Assembly: GCF_024721605.1 (NCBI RefSeq)
Contig: NZ_CP102630.1
Coordinates: 496,001-560,000, forward strand
Source of the DNA: Sphingomicrobium flavum
GTDB lineage: Bacteria; Pseudomonadota; Alphaproteobacteria; Sphingomonadales; Sphingomonadaceae
Direction of reading: 5' to 3'
DNA: 64,000 nucleotides
Below, piece after piece: positions 52,253-64,000 of the stretch (positions within the stretch are counted from its first letter, which is position 1; every line of letters starts with the position of its first letter). The notes below the pieces were generated by a model. The model searched no databases. It saw nothing but the letters and a program-made list of their open reading frames with translations, and was not told the DNA's origin. The translations under genes were made by a program, and so were the position numbers.

Positions 52253-53659
52253 ATGGCCGCGATGTCGAAACTCTTGGGGGCAGGGGCGGCGCTGCTGGCG
52301 CTATCGGCCTGCACGCTCGACGGGGATCCCAAAAGCGCGGGCGACAAGGCCCCGCCCAGCCTGTTCGACCGCGATCCTTATCCCTCGCGCTACCAGCCCT
52401 TCGGAAGCGTGCCCACGATCATCACCAACGCCACCATCTATGACGGCATTGGCGGGCGGATCGATAATGGTGCGCTCTATATCGCCAACGGCAAGATCCA
52501 GATGGTCGGCACCAGCGATGCGGCCATGCCCGCAGACGTCAATGTCATCGACGGCACCGGCATGTGGGTCACGCCCGGCATCATCGATGTCCACAGCCAT
52601 CTTGGCAATTATCCGGCGCCCGGCGTTTCGGCCCATTCGGACGGCAATGAAGCGACGCGGCCCAACACGGCTTATGTCTGGACCGAACATTCGGTCTGGC
52701 CGCAGGATCCCGGCTTCTCGCGCGCGCTCGCCAATGGCGGGGTCACCAGCCTGCAGATCCTGCCCGGTTCGGCCAATTTGTTCGGCGGCCGCTCGGTCAC
52801 GCTCAAGAATGTGCCGGGCCGCAACGTCATGGACATGAAATTCCCCGGCGCGCCCTACGGGCTCAAGATGGCCTGCGGCGAAAATCCCAAGCGCGTCTAC
52901 GGCAACAAGGGCGGCCCCGGCACCCGCATGGGCAATATCGCCGTCACCCGCGCCGAATGGATCGAAGCCAAGGCCTATGACGAGGCCTGGGACAAATATG
53001 AGGCCAAGGGCGGCAAGATGCCCAAGCGCGATCTTACCATGGATACGCTGCGCGGCGTGCTCGATGGCGAAATCCTCATTCACAACCATTGCTACCGCGC
53101 CGACGAGATGAGCCTGATGCTGCAGATGGCCGAAGAATTCGGCTACAAGGTCACCAGCTTCCAACATGCGGTCGAAGCCTACAAGATCGCCGACCTGCTC
53201 GCAGACAACGGCACCTGCGCGGCGATGTGGGCCGATTGGTGGGGCTTCAAGATGGAAAGCTATGACGGCATCCTGGAAAACATCCCCTTCGTCCACAAGG
53301 CTGGCGGCTGCGCGATCACGCATAGCGACGATGCCGACGGCATCCAGCGCCTGAACCAGGAAACCGCCAAGGCGCTCGCCGCCGGCCGCCGCGCCGGGGT
53401 CGAGATTTCGGATGCCGAAGCCTGGGCCTGGCTTTCTGCCAACCCCGCGAAATCGCTTGGTATTTTCGATCAGACCGGCAGCCTTGAAGTCGGCAAGATG
53501 GCCGATGTCGTGCTGTGGAACGGCGATCCGTTGAGCGTCTATTCACGCCCCGCCAAGGTCTGGGTCGACGGCGCCTTGCTCTATGATGCCAGCAATCCGC
53601 GGCTGCGACCGGTCAGCGATTTCGAACTCGGCCAACCGGGTGAAGGAGATGTGAAATGA
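52253..53659 (+). CDS. secreted amidohydrolase lipoprotein
   Basis: 468 aa from the ATG at 52253 with GGGGAG eight bases ahead. A signal peptide ends in the lipobox LALSAC (Cys20). The amidohydrolase fold has the HxH metal motif IDVHSHLG (His114, His116), GEILIHNHCYRADEM for later ligands, and the catalytic Asp in AITHSDDADG. It resembles imidazolonepropionase-like amidohydrolases. It overlaps the second amidohydrolase gene by four bases (53656-53659). Confidence 0.9.
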   Translation: MAAMSKLLGAGAALLALSACTLDGDPKSAGDKAPPSLFDRDPYPSRYQPFGSVPTIITNATIYDGIGGRIDNGALYIANGKIQMVGTSDAAMPADVNVIDGTGMWVTPGIIDVHSHLGNYPAPGVSAHSDGNEATRPNTAYVWTEHSVWPQDPGFSRALANGGVTSLQILPGSANLFGGRSVTLKNVPGRNVMDMKFPGAPYGLKMACGENPKRVYGNKGGPGTRMGNIAVTRAEWIEAKAYDEAWDKYEAKGGKMPKRDLTMDTLRGVLDGEILIHNHCYRADEMSLMLQMAEEFGYKVTSFQHAVEAYKIADLLADNGTCAAMWADWWGFKMESYDGILENIPFVHKAGGCAITHSDDADGIQRLNQETAKALAAGRRAGVEISDAEAWAWLSANPAKSLGIFDQTGSLEVGKMADVVLWNGDPLSVYSRPAKVWVDGALLYDASNPRLRPVSDFELGQPGEGDVK

Positions 53660-54948
53660 AGAAGCTGATGCTGCTGGCCGCCACGGCCCTCTTCTCCGCC
53701 CCGCTCACCGCCCAGCCGGTCGCCATTACTGGCGGCAAACTGGTGATCGGCGATGGCTCGGCCCCGATCGACAATGGCGTCGTCGTCATCGACAATGGCC
53801 GGGTGGTCGCTGCCGGTGGCCCCGGCACCATGATCCCGGCAGGCGCCACCATCATCGCTGCGCGCGGCAAATGGGTGACGCCGGGCATCGTCGCCAGCTT
53901 CAGCCGCATCGGCCTTGCCGAGGTGGATGGCAGCGTCGATGGCGCCAACGATACCGATGCCGGGGGTAGCCCCTATTCAGCGGCACTCGACATCAGCTGG
54001 TCGGTCAATCCGCTGGCCGATCCCATCAATGTCAGCCGCGCCGATGGCGTGACCCGCGCCATCATCGCGCCCGATGCCAGTGATCGCATTTTCGCCGGTC
54101 GCGGCGCGGTGATCGACACGGGCATGGATTATGAGCCCATCACCAAGGCGAGAGCCTTCCAGATGGTGGAACTGGGCGAGCGCGGGACCGGGCTTGCCGG
54201 TGGATCGCGCTCCGCCGCCATCCTGACCTTCATGGAAGTGCTGCGCGCGGCGCGGGACGGGCGACTGCCTGAGGGACCTGATGCGGTGCAGTGGACCCGC
54301 GCGGACATCGATGCGCTGCGCCCCGTGGTGCGAGGTGAGGAAAAGCTGATGGTCAATGTCAGCCGCGCCGCCGACATCCTCAACGTGCTGAAGCTGCGCG
54401 AGGAATTTCCGCGGCTCGATTTGGTGTTGCTCGGCGTAGCCGAAGGCTGGCGCGTGGCACCGCAGATCGCGGCGGCGGGCGTGCCGGTGATCGCGGACCC
54501 CTTGCTCAATCGTCCGGGTAGTTTCGAGCAGCTGGCGTCGACCCAGTCCAATATTGGGCGCATGCGTGCAGCGGGGGTTAGCGTATCGGCAGGCGTTCTC
54601 TATGATTTCCAGAACCGCGCGGCGCGCAACCAGCGGCAATTTGCCGGCAATCTGGTCGCGCTTGGCCGGGTGCCGGGGCATACAGGCGTTAGCTGGGATG
54701 AAGCCTTTGCGATGATCTCCTCACGCCCGGCCGAAGCGATGGGCATGGCGGGCGAGATCGGTTCGCTGCGCACGGGCCGCCGCGCCGACGTGGTGGTCTG
54801 GTCGGGCGATCCGCTTGAGCTTTCCAGCGCCGCCGAGCAGGTCTGGATCGACGGTGTCGAACAGAGCCTGGAAAGCCGCCAGACACGCCTTCGCGATCGC
54901 TACAAGAATCTCGATCGCGGCGCGTTGCCGCCGGCCTACACCAAATGA
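53656..54948 (+). CDS. second amidohydrolase-like protein, metal motif lost
   Basis: 430 aa with a signal peptide (MKKLMLLAATALFSAPLTAQ). The composite beta-domain and barrel of imidazolonepropionase-like amidohydrolases are recognisable (KWVTPGIVASFSRIGLAEV, EIGSLRTGRRADVVVWSGDPLE in parts), but the HxH pair of the active site is replaced by SFSRIG. It probably lacks the normal catalytic metals and may act as a partner of the first protein, whose gene overlaps it. Possibly a structural or regulatory subunit. Confidence 0.87.
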   Translation: MKKLMLLAATALFSAPLTAQPVAITGGKLVIGDGSAPIDNGVVVIDNGRVVAAGGPGTMIPAGATIIAARGKWVTPGIVASFSRIGLAEVDGSVDGANDTDAGGSPYSAALDISWSVNPLADPINVSRADGVTRAIIAPDASDRIFAGRGAVIDTGMDYEPITKARAFQMVELGERGTGLAGGSRSAAILTFMEVLRAARDGRLPEGPDAVQWTRADIDALRPVVRGEEKLMVNVSRAADILNVLKLREEFPRLDLVLLGVAEGWRVAPQIAAAGVPVIADPLLNRPGSFEQLASTQSNIGRMRAAGVSVSAGVLYDFQNRAARNQRQFAGNLVALGRVPGHTGVSWDEAFAMISSRPAEAMGMAGEIGSLRTGRRADVVVWSGDPLELSSAAEQVWIDGVEQSLESRQTRLRDRYKNLDRGALPPAYTK

Positions 54949-54949
54949 T

Positions 54950-56353
54950 TTAGGGCGCGGCGTCCAGTCCTTCGACCCGCCGCGCCCAATAATCCTTCAG
55001 CATGGCCTTCAATTCTGGCGCGAAGATATAGAGCGCGATGATGTTGGGGATGGCCATCAGGAAGAAGGCGCTGTCCACAAAGCTGATCACGACATCGAGC
55101 GAGAAAATCGCGCCGGCGGGAAGCAGCAGGCAGTAGGCCGTCTTGTAGATGATGATCGACTGCTTGCTGTCGCCGAACAGATAGCCCCAGGCCTGGCTGC
55201 CGTAAAAACCCCAGGCGCAAATGGTCGAATAGGCAAACAGGATGACCGTCACGGCCAGCAGATAGGGCATCCAGGGCCCGACATTTGCAAAGGCCTGGCT
55301 GGTGATGCCGATATCCTGCAAATTGGGATCGAGCCAGGTGCCGGCAACTACCAAGGCAAGGCCGCCCAATGTGCAGATCACGACCGTGTCGATGAAGGGC
55401 TCCAGCAAGGCGACAAGGCCTTCGGAGACAGGTTCCTTGGTGCGGGCATGGACGTGCGCCATGACCGAGGAGCCGGTCCCGGCTTCGGTCGAGAAGACCG
55501 CGCGGCGCATTCCGACGATGAAGGCGCCGACCGCGCCGCCGCCAGCAGCCGCGCCCGTGAATGCGTCAGAGACGATGGCGCCGATGGCGGCTGGAATTTC
55601 GGCAAAGCCGACGGCAAGGATGACGAAGATGCCGAACAGATAGACCGAGCCCATGACCGGGACGATGGCCGAGGTCACGCGCCCGAGCCAACGCGCGCTG
55701 CCGAAGATCACGATGGCGGCAGCGAAGGCGATAATCAGGCCATAGGTGAGCGCGAACTCATCCCCGAAGCCGAACACGTTGCCGGCCTGGCTGAAGCTCT
55801 GATTCATCTGGAACATCGGCAAGGCCGCAAACATGGCGAAGAAGGCGTAGAGCCCGCCCATCCACTTGCCGAGCATGGGCCGCCCGCGCGCCGCCAGGCC
55901 GTTCTTCAGCGTATACATTGGGCCGCCGCGTACCGTGCCGTCCGGCATTTCCTCGCGATATTTCATGCCCAATGTCACTTCGGAAAATTTGAGCGTCATC
56001 GCGAACCAGCCGATGATGAACATCCAGAAGATGGCACCCGGCCCGCCCATCGCCAGCGCTACCGCGACGCCTGCAATGTTGCCAAGCCCGACCGTCCCGG
56101 ACAGCGCGGTCGACAGCGCCTGGAACTGGGTCATTTCCCCATTGCCGCCTTCCTTGGCGAAGCGGCCGCGAATGGCCTTTATCCCCTGACCCATGCCGCG
56201 CAGGTTGATGAAACCCAGATAGAAAGTGAAAAAGACCATCGGCACCGCCAGCCAGACCACGATCAGCCCGATGCTGGTGCCCAGCATTTCGACTTCATAG
56301 AAAACGGCGCTTCCGAGTGCGTCAATGGCCTGAGCGGCCCAATCAAGGTTCAT
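54950..56353 (-). CDS. AgcS-family alanine/glycine:cation symporter
   Basis: 467 aa with about 11 helices. Family signature: ALSGTVGLGNIAGVAVALAMGGPGAIFWM, GGPMYTLKNG, and FSTEAGTGSSVMAHVHA with the FWGYLFGD-like end. Relatives bring in alanine, glycine or small neutral amino acids with Na+. Convergent with the amidohydrolase pair, leaving only one base between stops. Fits the peptide uptake theme. Confidence 0.9.
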   Translation of the reverse strand: MNLDWAAQAIDALGSAVFYEVEMLGTSIGLIVVWLAVPMVFFTFYLGFINLRGMGQGIKAIRGRFAKEGGNGEMTQFQALSTALSGTVGLGNIAGVAVALAMGGPGAIFWMFIIGWFAMTLKFSEVTLGMKYREEMPDGTVRGGPMYTLKNGLAARGRPMLGKWMGGLYAFFAMFAALPMFQMNQSFSQAGNVFGFGDEFALTYGLIIAFAAAIVIFGSARWLGRVTSAIVPVMGSVYLFGIFVILAVGFAEIPAAIGAIVSDAFTGAAAGGGAVGAFIVGMRRAVFSTEAGTGSSVMAHVHARTKEPVSEGLVALLEPFIDTVVICTLGGLALVVAGTWLDPNLQDIGITSQAFANVGPWMPYLLAVTVILFAYSTICAWGFYGSQAWGYLFGDSKQSIIIYKTAYCLLLPAGAIFSLDVVISFVDSAFFLMAIPNIIALYIFAPELKAMLKDYWARRVEGLDAAP

Positions 56354-56511
56354 TTCATGCCTTTCGGGCCGTTTGGATCGCTTTTCAGCTTAGCGGCGCA
56401 TCTGACGGGCGCAAGCCATGCTAAACTCCATCTTAATGGCTTGATATTAACCCTGATATCGGCTTTCCGGTTGGGGGCTCGGCAGCAAGTAAGGGGAGTA
56501 TGCGCTCAATC

Positions 56512-57846
56512 ATGGGACGCAAGTTTTTCGGTACGGATGGGATCAGGGGCCGCGTCAACGCTTCGGCGATGACGGCGGCGATGGCCTTGCGCGTGGGTCA
56601 GGCGGCGGGACGTCACTTCCAGCGCGGCGATCATCGCCACAAGGTGCTGATCGGCAAGGACACCCGCCTGTCCGGCTACATGATCGAAAATGCGATGAGC
56701 GCGGGCTTCGCCTCGGTCGGGGTGGATGTAGTGTGGGTGGGGCCGATGCCGACGCCGGCGGTCGCCATGCTGACCAAGTCGATGCGCGCCGATATGGGCG
56801 TGATGATCTCGGCCAGCCACAACCCTTATCAGGACAATGGCATCAAGCTGTTCGGGCCCGATGGCTATAAATTGTCCGACGCCGACGAGATCGAAATCGA
56901 ACGGCTGATGGACGAGGAGCCCCAGCTGGCCCCGCCCGAGGAAGTCGGCCGCATCCGCCGCATCGACGATGCGCGCGGGCGCTATGTCCACTTCGCCAAG
57001 GAAACCTTTCCCGATCATCTCAGCCTTGCCGGGCTTAAGATCGTGGTCGATTGCGCCAATGGCGCTGCCTATCATGTCGCGCCCGACGCGTTGTGGGAAT
57101 TGGGCGCGGAAATTGTCGAACTGGGCACCTCGCCCAATGGCACCAACATCAACAAGGATTGCGGATCGACGTCGGTCGACCTGTTGCAGGAAACCGTGCT
57201 CGACGAGGGCGCCGATATTGGGCTGGCGCTCGACGGCGATGCCGACCGGCTGATCGTGGTCGATGAAAAGGGCCAAGTGGTCGATGGCGACCAATTGATG
57301 GCCCGCATCGCGATCAGCATGAAGGATCATGGCACGCTGAAGGGCGGCGCCTTGGTGGCGACGGTGATGTCGAACCTGGGGCTGGAACGCGTGCTGGCCG
57401 ATCATGGCATCGGCATGAAGCGCACCAAGGTCGGCGATCGCTATGTGCTGGAGGAAATGAAGGCGTCGGGCTGCAACCTTGGCGGCGAGCAATCGGGACA
57501 TATCATTCTGTCCGACCATGCGACCACGGGCGACGGGCTGGTGGCGGGACTGCAAATTTTGGCGGCGCTGGTGGAATCCGAGCGACCCGCAAGCGAATTG
57601 CTGAGCGTCTTTACGCCGGTGCCGCAGCTACTCAAGAATGTGCGCTTTGGCGGCGGTGCGCCGCTCGAGGCGGACAGCGTCAAGGCCAAGATTGCCGAAG
57701 CCGAGGCGCAGCTTGAAGGCCGCGGGCGGCTGGTCATCCGCAAGTCGGGCACCGAACCGCTGATCCGCGTGATGGCCGAGGGTGATGACAGCGATCTCGT
57801 CACCCGGCTGGTCGATGAAATCTGTGACGCGGTGGCGGCGGTATGA
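56512..57846 (+). CDS. glmM: phosphoglucosamine mutase
   Basis: 444 aa, taking the ATG at 56512 because family proteins start [13 protein letters not shown]; an ATG four codons upstream (56500) sits right after GGGGAG and is also possible. The phosphoserine is Ser102 in [17 protein letters not shown]; metal loop DGDADRL and C-terminal [12 protein letters not shown] are present. It converts glucosamine-6-P to glucosamine-1-P for peptidoglycan and lipid A. thiD-VOC overlaps its stop by four bases. Confidence 0.96.
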   Translation: MGRKFFGTDGIRGRVNASAMTAAMALRVGQAAGRHFQRGDHRHKVLIGKDTRLSGYMIENAMSAGFASVGVDVVWVGPMPTPAVAMLTKSMRADMGVMISASHNPYQDNGIKLFGPDGYKLSDADEIEIERLMDEEPQLAPPEEVGRIRRIDDARGRYVHFAKETFPDHLSLAGLKIVVDCANGAAYHVAPDALWELGAEIVELGTSPNGTNINKDCGSTSVDLLQETVLDEGADIGLALDGDADRLIVVDEKGQVVDGDQLMARIAISMKDHGTLKGGALVATVMSNLGLERVLADHGIGMKRTKVGDRYVLEEMKASGCNLGGEQSGHIILSDHATTGDGLVAGLQILAALVESERPASELLSVFTPVPQLLKNVRFGGGAPLEADSVKAKIAEAEAQLEGRGRLVIRKSGTEPLIRVMAEGDDSDLVTRLVDEICDAVAAV

Positions 57847-59027
57847 GCATTGCCAAGATCCTGATCATTGCCGGCTCGGACTCGGGCGGGGGCGCGGGCA
57901 TCCAGGCGGACATCAAGACCGTCACTATGCTGGGCGGTCATGCCATGACCGCGATTACATCGGTCACCGCGCAGAATAGCCGCGGCGTCGATGCGGTGCA
58001 TCCGGTGCCGACCGAAATGGTGTTGGCGCAGATCGATGCCTGTTTGAAGGATTTCGGCGCCGATGCGATCAAGATCGGCATGATCGGCAGTGCCTTCACC
58101 GCGCGTACCGTCGCCGATCGGTTGAAGCGGCTGCATGTGCCGATCATCGTCGATCCGGTAATGGTCGCGACCTCTGGCGCGACCCTGTCGGATGACGAGA
58201 CGGTCGATGCGCTGGGCGCGCTGATGGATGTGGCAAGCCTGATCACGCCCAATATTCCCGAATTGAAGCGGCTGACCGCACGCAACGACAGCGTGCAGGC
58301 CGCGCTTGAGCTGGTGTCGCGGCACAATGCGCCGGTGCTGGCCAAGGGCGGGCATGAGGAAGAGGGCGAGGCGGTGGCCGACGTCCTTTATGAGGAAGAC
58401 AATATCACGACCTGGCAGGGCACGCGGATCGAGACCATGCACAATCATGGCACCGGCTGCACGCTGGCCAGCGGCATCGCGACCTTCATGGGGCAGGGCG
58501 ATGACCTCCACCTCGCCATCGCCAAGGCGCGCGATTATGTTCGCATGGCGCTGCTCGATGCGCCGGAAATCGGGCGCGGGCATGGGCCGATCGGCCACGC
58601 GCAGGCGCGGCTCGATGTCGGCAATGACAAGGCGCCGCGGCTCAACCAGGTGACGATTACCGGCAACGACTATGAAAAGATGGTCGAATTCTACACCAAG
58701 ATCGGCCTCAAGCAGATCGTCCACAGCCCGGAAAATGGCTATGCGCGCTTCGAATGCGGTGGCGGGGTAACCTTGTCGGTGCAATGCGATCCCGACGCGG
58801 AGGTGGTGGATTTCACCGCCATCTATTTCGAGCTGGACGATCTGGATCAGCGGCTGAAAAAGTTGGCGGCGATGGGTATCCCGTTCGAACATGGCGCGCG
58901 CAATCAGCCCTGGATGTGGCGCGAGGCGCGCACGCGCGATCCGGCCGGCAACACCATCTTCTTCTACAAGGCGGGCGAGCATCGCCGCTATCCCATCTGG
59001 CGGATCGACCGGCCGCGCAAGCGCTGA
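57843..59027 (+). CDS. ThiD hydroxymethylpyrimidine (phosphate) kinase fused to a VOC domain
   Basis: 394 aa. Residues 1-265 are ThiD ([45 protein letters not shown]). From about 266 a VOC/glyoxalase-fold domain follows ([64 protein letters not shown] in parts). ThiD alone is about 265 aa. In the VOC part the usual first metal ligand is Asn and the final Glu is absent, so it may bind ligand rather than catalyse. ATG overlaps the glmM stop; rnhB shares its stop. Confidence 0.9.
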   Translation: MSIAKILIIAGSDSGGGAGIQADIKTVTMLGGHAMTAITSVTAQNSRGVDAVHPVPTEMVLAQIDACLKDFGADAIKIGMIGSAFTARTVADRLKRLHVPIIVDPVMVATSGATLSDDETVDALGALMDVASLITPNIPELKRLTARNDSVQAALELVSRHNAPVLAKGGHEEEGEAVADVLYEEDNITTWQGTRIETMHNHGTGCTLASGIATFMGQGDDLHLAIAKARDYVRMALLDAPEIGRGHGPIGHAQARLDVGNDKAPRLNQVTITGNDYEKMVEFYTKIGLKQIVHSPENGYARFECGGGVTLSVQCDPDAEVVDFTAIYFELDDLDQRLKKLAAMGIPFEHGARNQPWMWREARTRDPAGNTIFFYKAGEHRRYPIWRIDRPRKR

Positions 59028-59596
59028 TGATCTGCGGGGTGGATGAAGCGGGGCGGGGGCCGTTGGCAGGCCCCGTGGTCGCGGCGGCAGTCATCCTGTG
59101 CGACGGCGGCATCGAAGGCCTTGATGACAGCAAGAAGCTAAGCGCCGCCAGGCGCGCGGCGCTAGTGCCGCTTATTCGGGAGCGTTGCGCCGTCGGGGTC
59201 GGCATTGCCGATGTCGCTGAAATCGATGCGCTGAATATCCTGCGAGCGACCATGCTGGCCATGACCCGCGCCGTCGAAGCCTTGGGCGCGGAGATCGAGG
59301 AAGCACTGATCGACGGCGACAAAACGCCGGGGCGCTGGTGCGACCAATGGCGCTGGCCAGCGCGCGCGATTATCGGCGGCGATGGCAAAGAAGCGGCCAT
59401 CTCGGCCGCCTCGATCATTGCCAAGGAACATCGTGACGCGATGATGCGGGAAGCTGAAGAAGCGCATCCCGGCTACGGCTTTGCCAGCCACAAGGGCTAT
59501 GGTACCAAGGCGCATATGGAGGCGCTGAAACGGCTGGGCCCATGCCCACTGCATCGCCAATCCTTTGGCCCGATTGCGCAAATGGAAATGTTATGA
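59027..59596 (+). CDS. rnhB: ribonuclease HII
   Basis: 189 aa from the ATG at 59027, one base shared with the preceding stop. Active site [19 protein letters not shown] gives Asp6 and Glu7; [26 protein letters not shown] and [13 protein letters not shown] are also family segments. It cuts RNA in RNA-DNA hybrids, including single ribonucleotides. rnhB before ccrM is a well-kept order in sphingomonads. Confidence 0.95.
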   Translation: MICGVDEAGRGPLAGPVVAAAVILCDGGIEGLDDSKKLSAARRAALVPLIRERCAVGVGIADVAEIDALNILRATMLAMTRAVEALGAEIEEALIDGDKTPGRWCDQWRWPARAIIGGDGKEAAISAASIIAKEHRDAMMREAEEAHPGYGFASHKGYGTKAHMEALKRLGPCPLHRQSFGPIAQMEML

Positions 59597-59934
59597 GCCT
59601 ATTGCTTTCCTTGGCCTTGGCCGTCAGCCACCCCCATCAGGAATTGAACCTGATGCAAGTAGGCGACTGCCAATGGGTCCGGGGTCGCTTTCGTTTCTAT
59701 AACGGTTCGGGCATCCGGCGCATCTGGGTGATCGGGACAAATCACCAGTTGAACTTGTCGGACCGGGATGACGACGTACCAGATCGCCGCTTTTCCATGG
59801 ACAATATGTGGCCTCGTGAGGACTATTTTGCCCGCTATTATGTCTGTGCGGTTGAGCCTTACCGAGAAGGCGAGATGCAGCGCGTCTCCTTGAAGGGTTA
59901 TCGCGGTCTGGTGGTAAAAAAGCACGAATTTTGA
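59593..59934 (+). CDS. small secreted hypothetical protein
   Basis: 113 aa from the ATG at 59593, overlapping the rnhB stop by four bases. A short signal-like N-terminus ([13 protein letters not shown]) leads to a compact beta-rich protein with [25 protein letters not shown] and [15 protein letters not shown]. Two Cys (in GDCQ and YVCAV) may pair. No family recognised. Its base composition is only slightly lower in GC than its neighbours. Confidence 0.65.
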   Translation: MSLLLSLALAVSHPHQELNLMQVGDCQWVRGRFRFYNGSGIRRIWVIGTNHQLNLSDRDDDVPDRRFSMDNMWPREDYFARYYVCAVEPYREGEMQRVSLKGYRGLVVKKHEF

Positions 59935-59950
59935 CCTTTCGGGACCGGCA

Positions 59951-62228
<2,278 letters not shown>

Positions 62229-62330
62229 CTCGTCCTCCCGGTTTTGCGCAGCCCCGTGCTGCGACTTTCCGGTCGGATCATCTAAAGGAACTTCCTTACC
62301 AAATTGGTCACAAAAGCTCGGATTTGGGGC

Positions 62331-62336
62331 TATAGC
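62331..62336 (+). promoter_or_regulatory. candidate -10 box of folP (leaderless)
   Basis: TATAGC at 62331-62336 ends exactly six bases before the folP ATG (62343), the same spacing as in zur and gntR. A matching -35 is not clear (TTGGTC at 62304-62309 would give a 21-base spacer). No Shine-Dalgarno sequence is seen. Confidence 0.35.
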
Positions 62337-62342
62337 GGCACC

Positions 62343-63416
62343 ATGCGCACACTCATTCGCCCCACGGGCTTCGTCGATTCCCCCTTCGGTCATGATGGCA
62401 AGGTCGCCCGACTGGCGGGCGGATTATTGTGGTTCTCCGCTGTCGAACTGATCGGCCTTGATGAAGACGGCAAGAGGATCTCGACCGAGCTGTGCTGTGT
62501 GGAAGGCATAGAAGAACGCTTTGACGAGGAAATGCATGCACTATGGCAACGTATCACCACGGCGCGGGTGCCATTTCAGCTGGGCGAACGCACCATCCGC
62601 CTCGACCAGCCGCAGGTCATAGGCATCATCAATGCCACACCGGACAGTTTTTCCGATGGCGGGCAGCATGAGGATGTGGATGCGGCCTGCTTTGCCGGCG
62701 CGGACATGGTAAGGGCAGGCGCGGCCATTCTGGACGTTGGCGGGGAATCGACCCGGCCCGGCGCGATGACCGTCTGGGAAGGCGATGAGATCGAGCGGGT
62801 CAAACCGATCATCGAGCGGCTGGTGCGCGGAGGCAATGCCGTGAGCGTCGACACTCGCAAGGCCGCGGTGATGGAGGCGGCGCTGGGGGCAGGCGCGCAT
62901 CTGGTCAATGACGTCTCCGCACTGACCTGGGACGAGCGGTCATTGCAGGTGGTTGCCGATGCCGGCGTCCCTGTGGTGCTGATGCATGCGCAGGGCGATC
63001 CCCAGACCATGCAGGAAAATCCACGCTATGAGGACGTGCTGGTCGATGTCTATCTGTGGCTGGAAGCGCGCATCGAGGCTGCCGTGGCAGGGGGGATCGA
63101 CCGGGAGAAGATCATCGTCGATCCCGGCATCGGTTTTGGCAAGACGGTCGCTCATAATCTGGAGCTGATGAACGGCCTTGCGCTCTTTCACGGCCTTGGC
63201 TGCCCGATCCTTTTGGGCGCGAGCCGCAAGCGAATGATCGGGGCGCTATCCAACGAAGCCGAAGCGGATCAGCGGTTGGGTGGAAGCCTGGCGCTGGCGT
63301 TGAAGGCGGCGGAGCAGGGCGCGCAGATCATCCGCGTCCATGATGTTCCGGAAACCGTGCAGGCGCTGCGCGTCTGGCGCGGGCTAAAGGACCAGGCGCT
63401 GACGCCTAAAGTGTAA
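62343..63416 (+). CDS. folP: dihydropteroate synthase
   Basis: 357 aa from the ATG at 62343. The DHPS barrel holds INATPDSFSDGG, DVGGESTRPGA, SVDTRKAAV, LVNDVSAL, DPGIGFGKTV and GASRKRMIG. About 80 residues at the N-terminus (WFSAVELIGLDEDG...) precede the barrel, making it longer than E. coli FolP (about 280 aa). It joins p-aminobenzoate to dihydropterin pyrophosphate in folate synthesis; sulfonamides target it. No folate neighbours; overlaps the SDR gene by 11 bases. Confidence 0.95.
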   Translation: MRTLIRPTGFVDSPFGHDGKVARLAGGLLWFSAVELIGLDEDGKRISTELCCVEGIEERFDEEMHALWQRITTARVPFQLGERTIRLDQPQVIGIINATPDSFSDGGQHEDVDAACFAGADMVRAGAAILDVGGESTRPGAMTVWEGDEIERVKPIIERLVRGGNAVSVDTRKAAVMEAALGAGAHLVNDVSALTWDERSLQVVADAGVPVVLMHAQGDPQTMQENPRYEDVLVDVYLWLEARIEAAVAGGIDREKIIVDPGIGFGKTVAHNLELMNGLALFHGLGCPILLGASRKRMIGALSNEAEADQRLGGSLALALKAAEQGAQIIRVHDVPETVQALRVWRGLKDQALTPKV

Positions 63417-64000
63417 AGCCGCCGTCTGACACTAGTACGGCGCCAGTGATCGTTTCTTCTTCAAGCAGGAAAGCAATTTGCCGGGCGATTTCGCTGGCGC
63501 TGGCGAAGCGACCGATGGGCGTATCTTCGCCCATGGCTTCGATGGCTTTTTCGCGGCTGCCCAGCTTCTCGATGAAGGCGTCGATGACAGGGCCGTCCCA
63601 GATCGCAGTGTTCACGCCGCCGGGCGCGATGGCGTTCACCCGAAGCCCGCGCTTGGCATTCTCAGCAGCCGCAATGCGCGCAAGATGGGCGACGGCGGCC
63701 TTGGAGGCGCCATAGGCACCGGTATGCGGGACGGGCTTCACACCGGTGGCCGATGCCGTGATGACAATAGCGCCTTTGTCGATGGCGCGGAGGGCAGCCT
63801 GAAGGGTCAGAAAGGCACCGTCGAGGTTCACCGCCATCACCTTGCGCCACGCTTCGAAACTCATCTTGTCGATCCGCTCGGAATCACCAATCCCTGCATT
63901 GACGACGGCATGGGTCAGGCCAGCAAGGTCGATCTGCGCCCAGATGTCGGGGTCAGAGACATCGGCCGCAATGATGCCGTCGCCAGCCTGCTTGTCGATC
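63406..64000 (-). CDS. SDR-family oxidoreductase (5' partial)
   Basis: The gene continues beyond the right edge; 198 residues are visible. SDR features: NAGI (near 63900), active-site YGASK, and APGGVNTAIWDGPVIDAF, ending SDGGFTL, the classical SDR C-terminus. It is similar to FabG-like dehydrogenases; cofactor motif lies outside the window. Its 3' end overlaps folP by 11 bases. Confidence 0.85.
   Translation of the reverse strand, partial: IDKQAGDGIIAADVSDPDIWAQIDLAGLTHAVVNAGIGDSERIDKMSFEAWRKVMAVNLDGAFLTLQAALRAIDKGAIVITASATGVKPVPHTGAYGASKAAVAHLARIAAAENAKRGLRVNAIAPGGVNTAIWDGPVIDAFIEKLGSREKAIEAMGEDTPIGRFASASEIARQIAFLLEEETITGAVLVSDGGFTL

Noticed and set aside
52253-54948. Tandem amidohydrolases as one frameshifted gene.
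   Set aside because: The second protein has its own signal peptide and start codon, with a normal ATGA overlap.
56354-56511. Possible TPP riboswitch or glmS-like ribozyme ahead of glmM/thiD.
   Set aside because: No conserved motif (such as CTGAGA) recognised in the leader.

Overview
The window is a gene-dense, high-GC chromosomal segment from an alphaproteobacterium, most likely a member of the Sphingomonadales. Evidence: a CcrM-type GANTC DNA methyltransferase directly downstream of rnhB, an EL222-like LOV-HTH light regulator, an AMP nucleosidase, ribosomal protein S9 with an acidic N-terminal extension, a POT peptide transporter next to a tandem amidohydrolase pair, and many four-base ATGA-type gene overlaps. 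The genus cannot be fixed from the sequence alone. No phage, insertion sequence, CRISPR array or rRNA gene was seen. No gap between genes exceeds about 250 bases.

Layout. 1-8 kb: CinA-like protein, a TIR-transmembrane-TolB-like-TPR protein, a CPA1 antiporter with an OmpA-like lipoprotein, tRNA-Gly, a GNAT acetyltransferase, a thioredoxin/CcdA pair and a queuosine-precursor transporter. 8-15 kb: nucleoside metabolism (sugar/adenosine kinase, LOG protein, NupC transporter, cytidine deaminase, 5'-nucleotidase, AMP nucleosidase) plus a 2OG-Fe(II) oxygenase and a lower-GC orphan gene. 16-20 kb: rplM-rpsI, ctaA-cutA and a merC-zur pair behind a Zur-box-like site. 20-24 kb: a tightly overlapped three-gene operon (N-formylglutamate amidohydrolase, QEGLA/DUF1704 peptidase, glutathione-synthase-like ATP-grasp ligase). 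24-32 kb: a divergent SDR/ArsR pair, dxs, dgkA (apparently CTG start), an EEP-family protein, tlyA, tspO, ubiK, a YbjN protein, proC and ilvE. 32-45 kb: a GGDEF-EAL protein, tRNA-Gln, a DUF305-LVIVD protein, a CtlX-like hydrolase, the LOV-HTH regulator, an alpha-methylacyl-CoA racemase-like protein with an aminotransferase, a GPH transporter and a REC/EAL/PilZ cyclic-di-GMP cluster. 45-56 kb: msrA, Sua5, acyl-CoA dehydrogenase, a GntR regulator, an OmpA-family protein, a nitroreductase, a POT transporter, two amidohydrolases and an AgcS symporter. 56-64 kb: glmM, a thiD-VOC fusion, rnhB, a small secreted protein, ccrM, an alpha/beta hydrolase, folP and a partial SDR.

Genes that seem to work together: purine and pyrimidine salvage (8-16 kb); cyclic-di-GMP signalling (32-34 kb and 42-45 kb); peptide uptake followed by amidohydrolases and amino-acid symport (50-56 kb). 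The strongest leads for follow-up are nine GANTC sites packed upstream of ccrM, the 20.4-23.5 kb operon pairing a tubulin-carboxypeptidase-like protease with an ATP-grasp ligase, a MerC protein that looks Zur-controlled, the EL222-like photoreceptor, and several apparently leaderless promoters with a -10 box exactly 6 nt before ATG.
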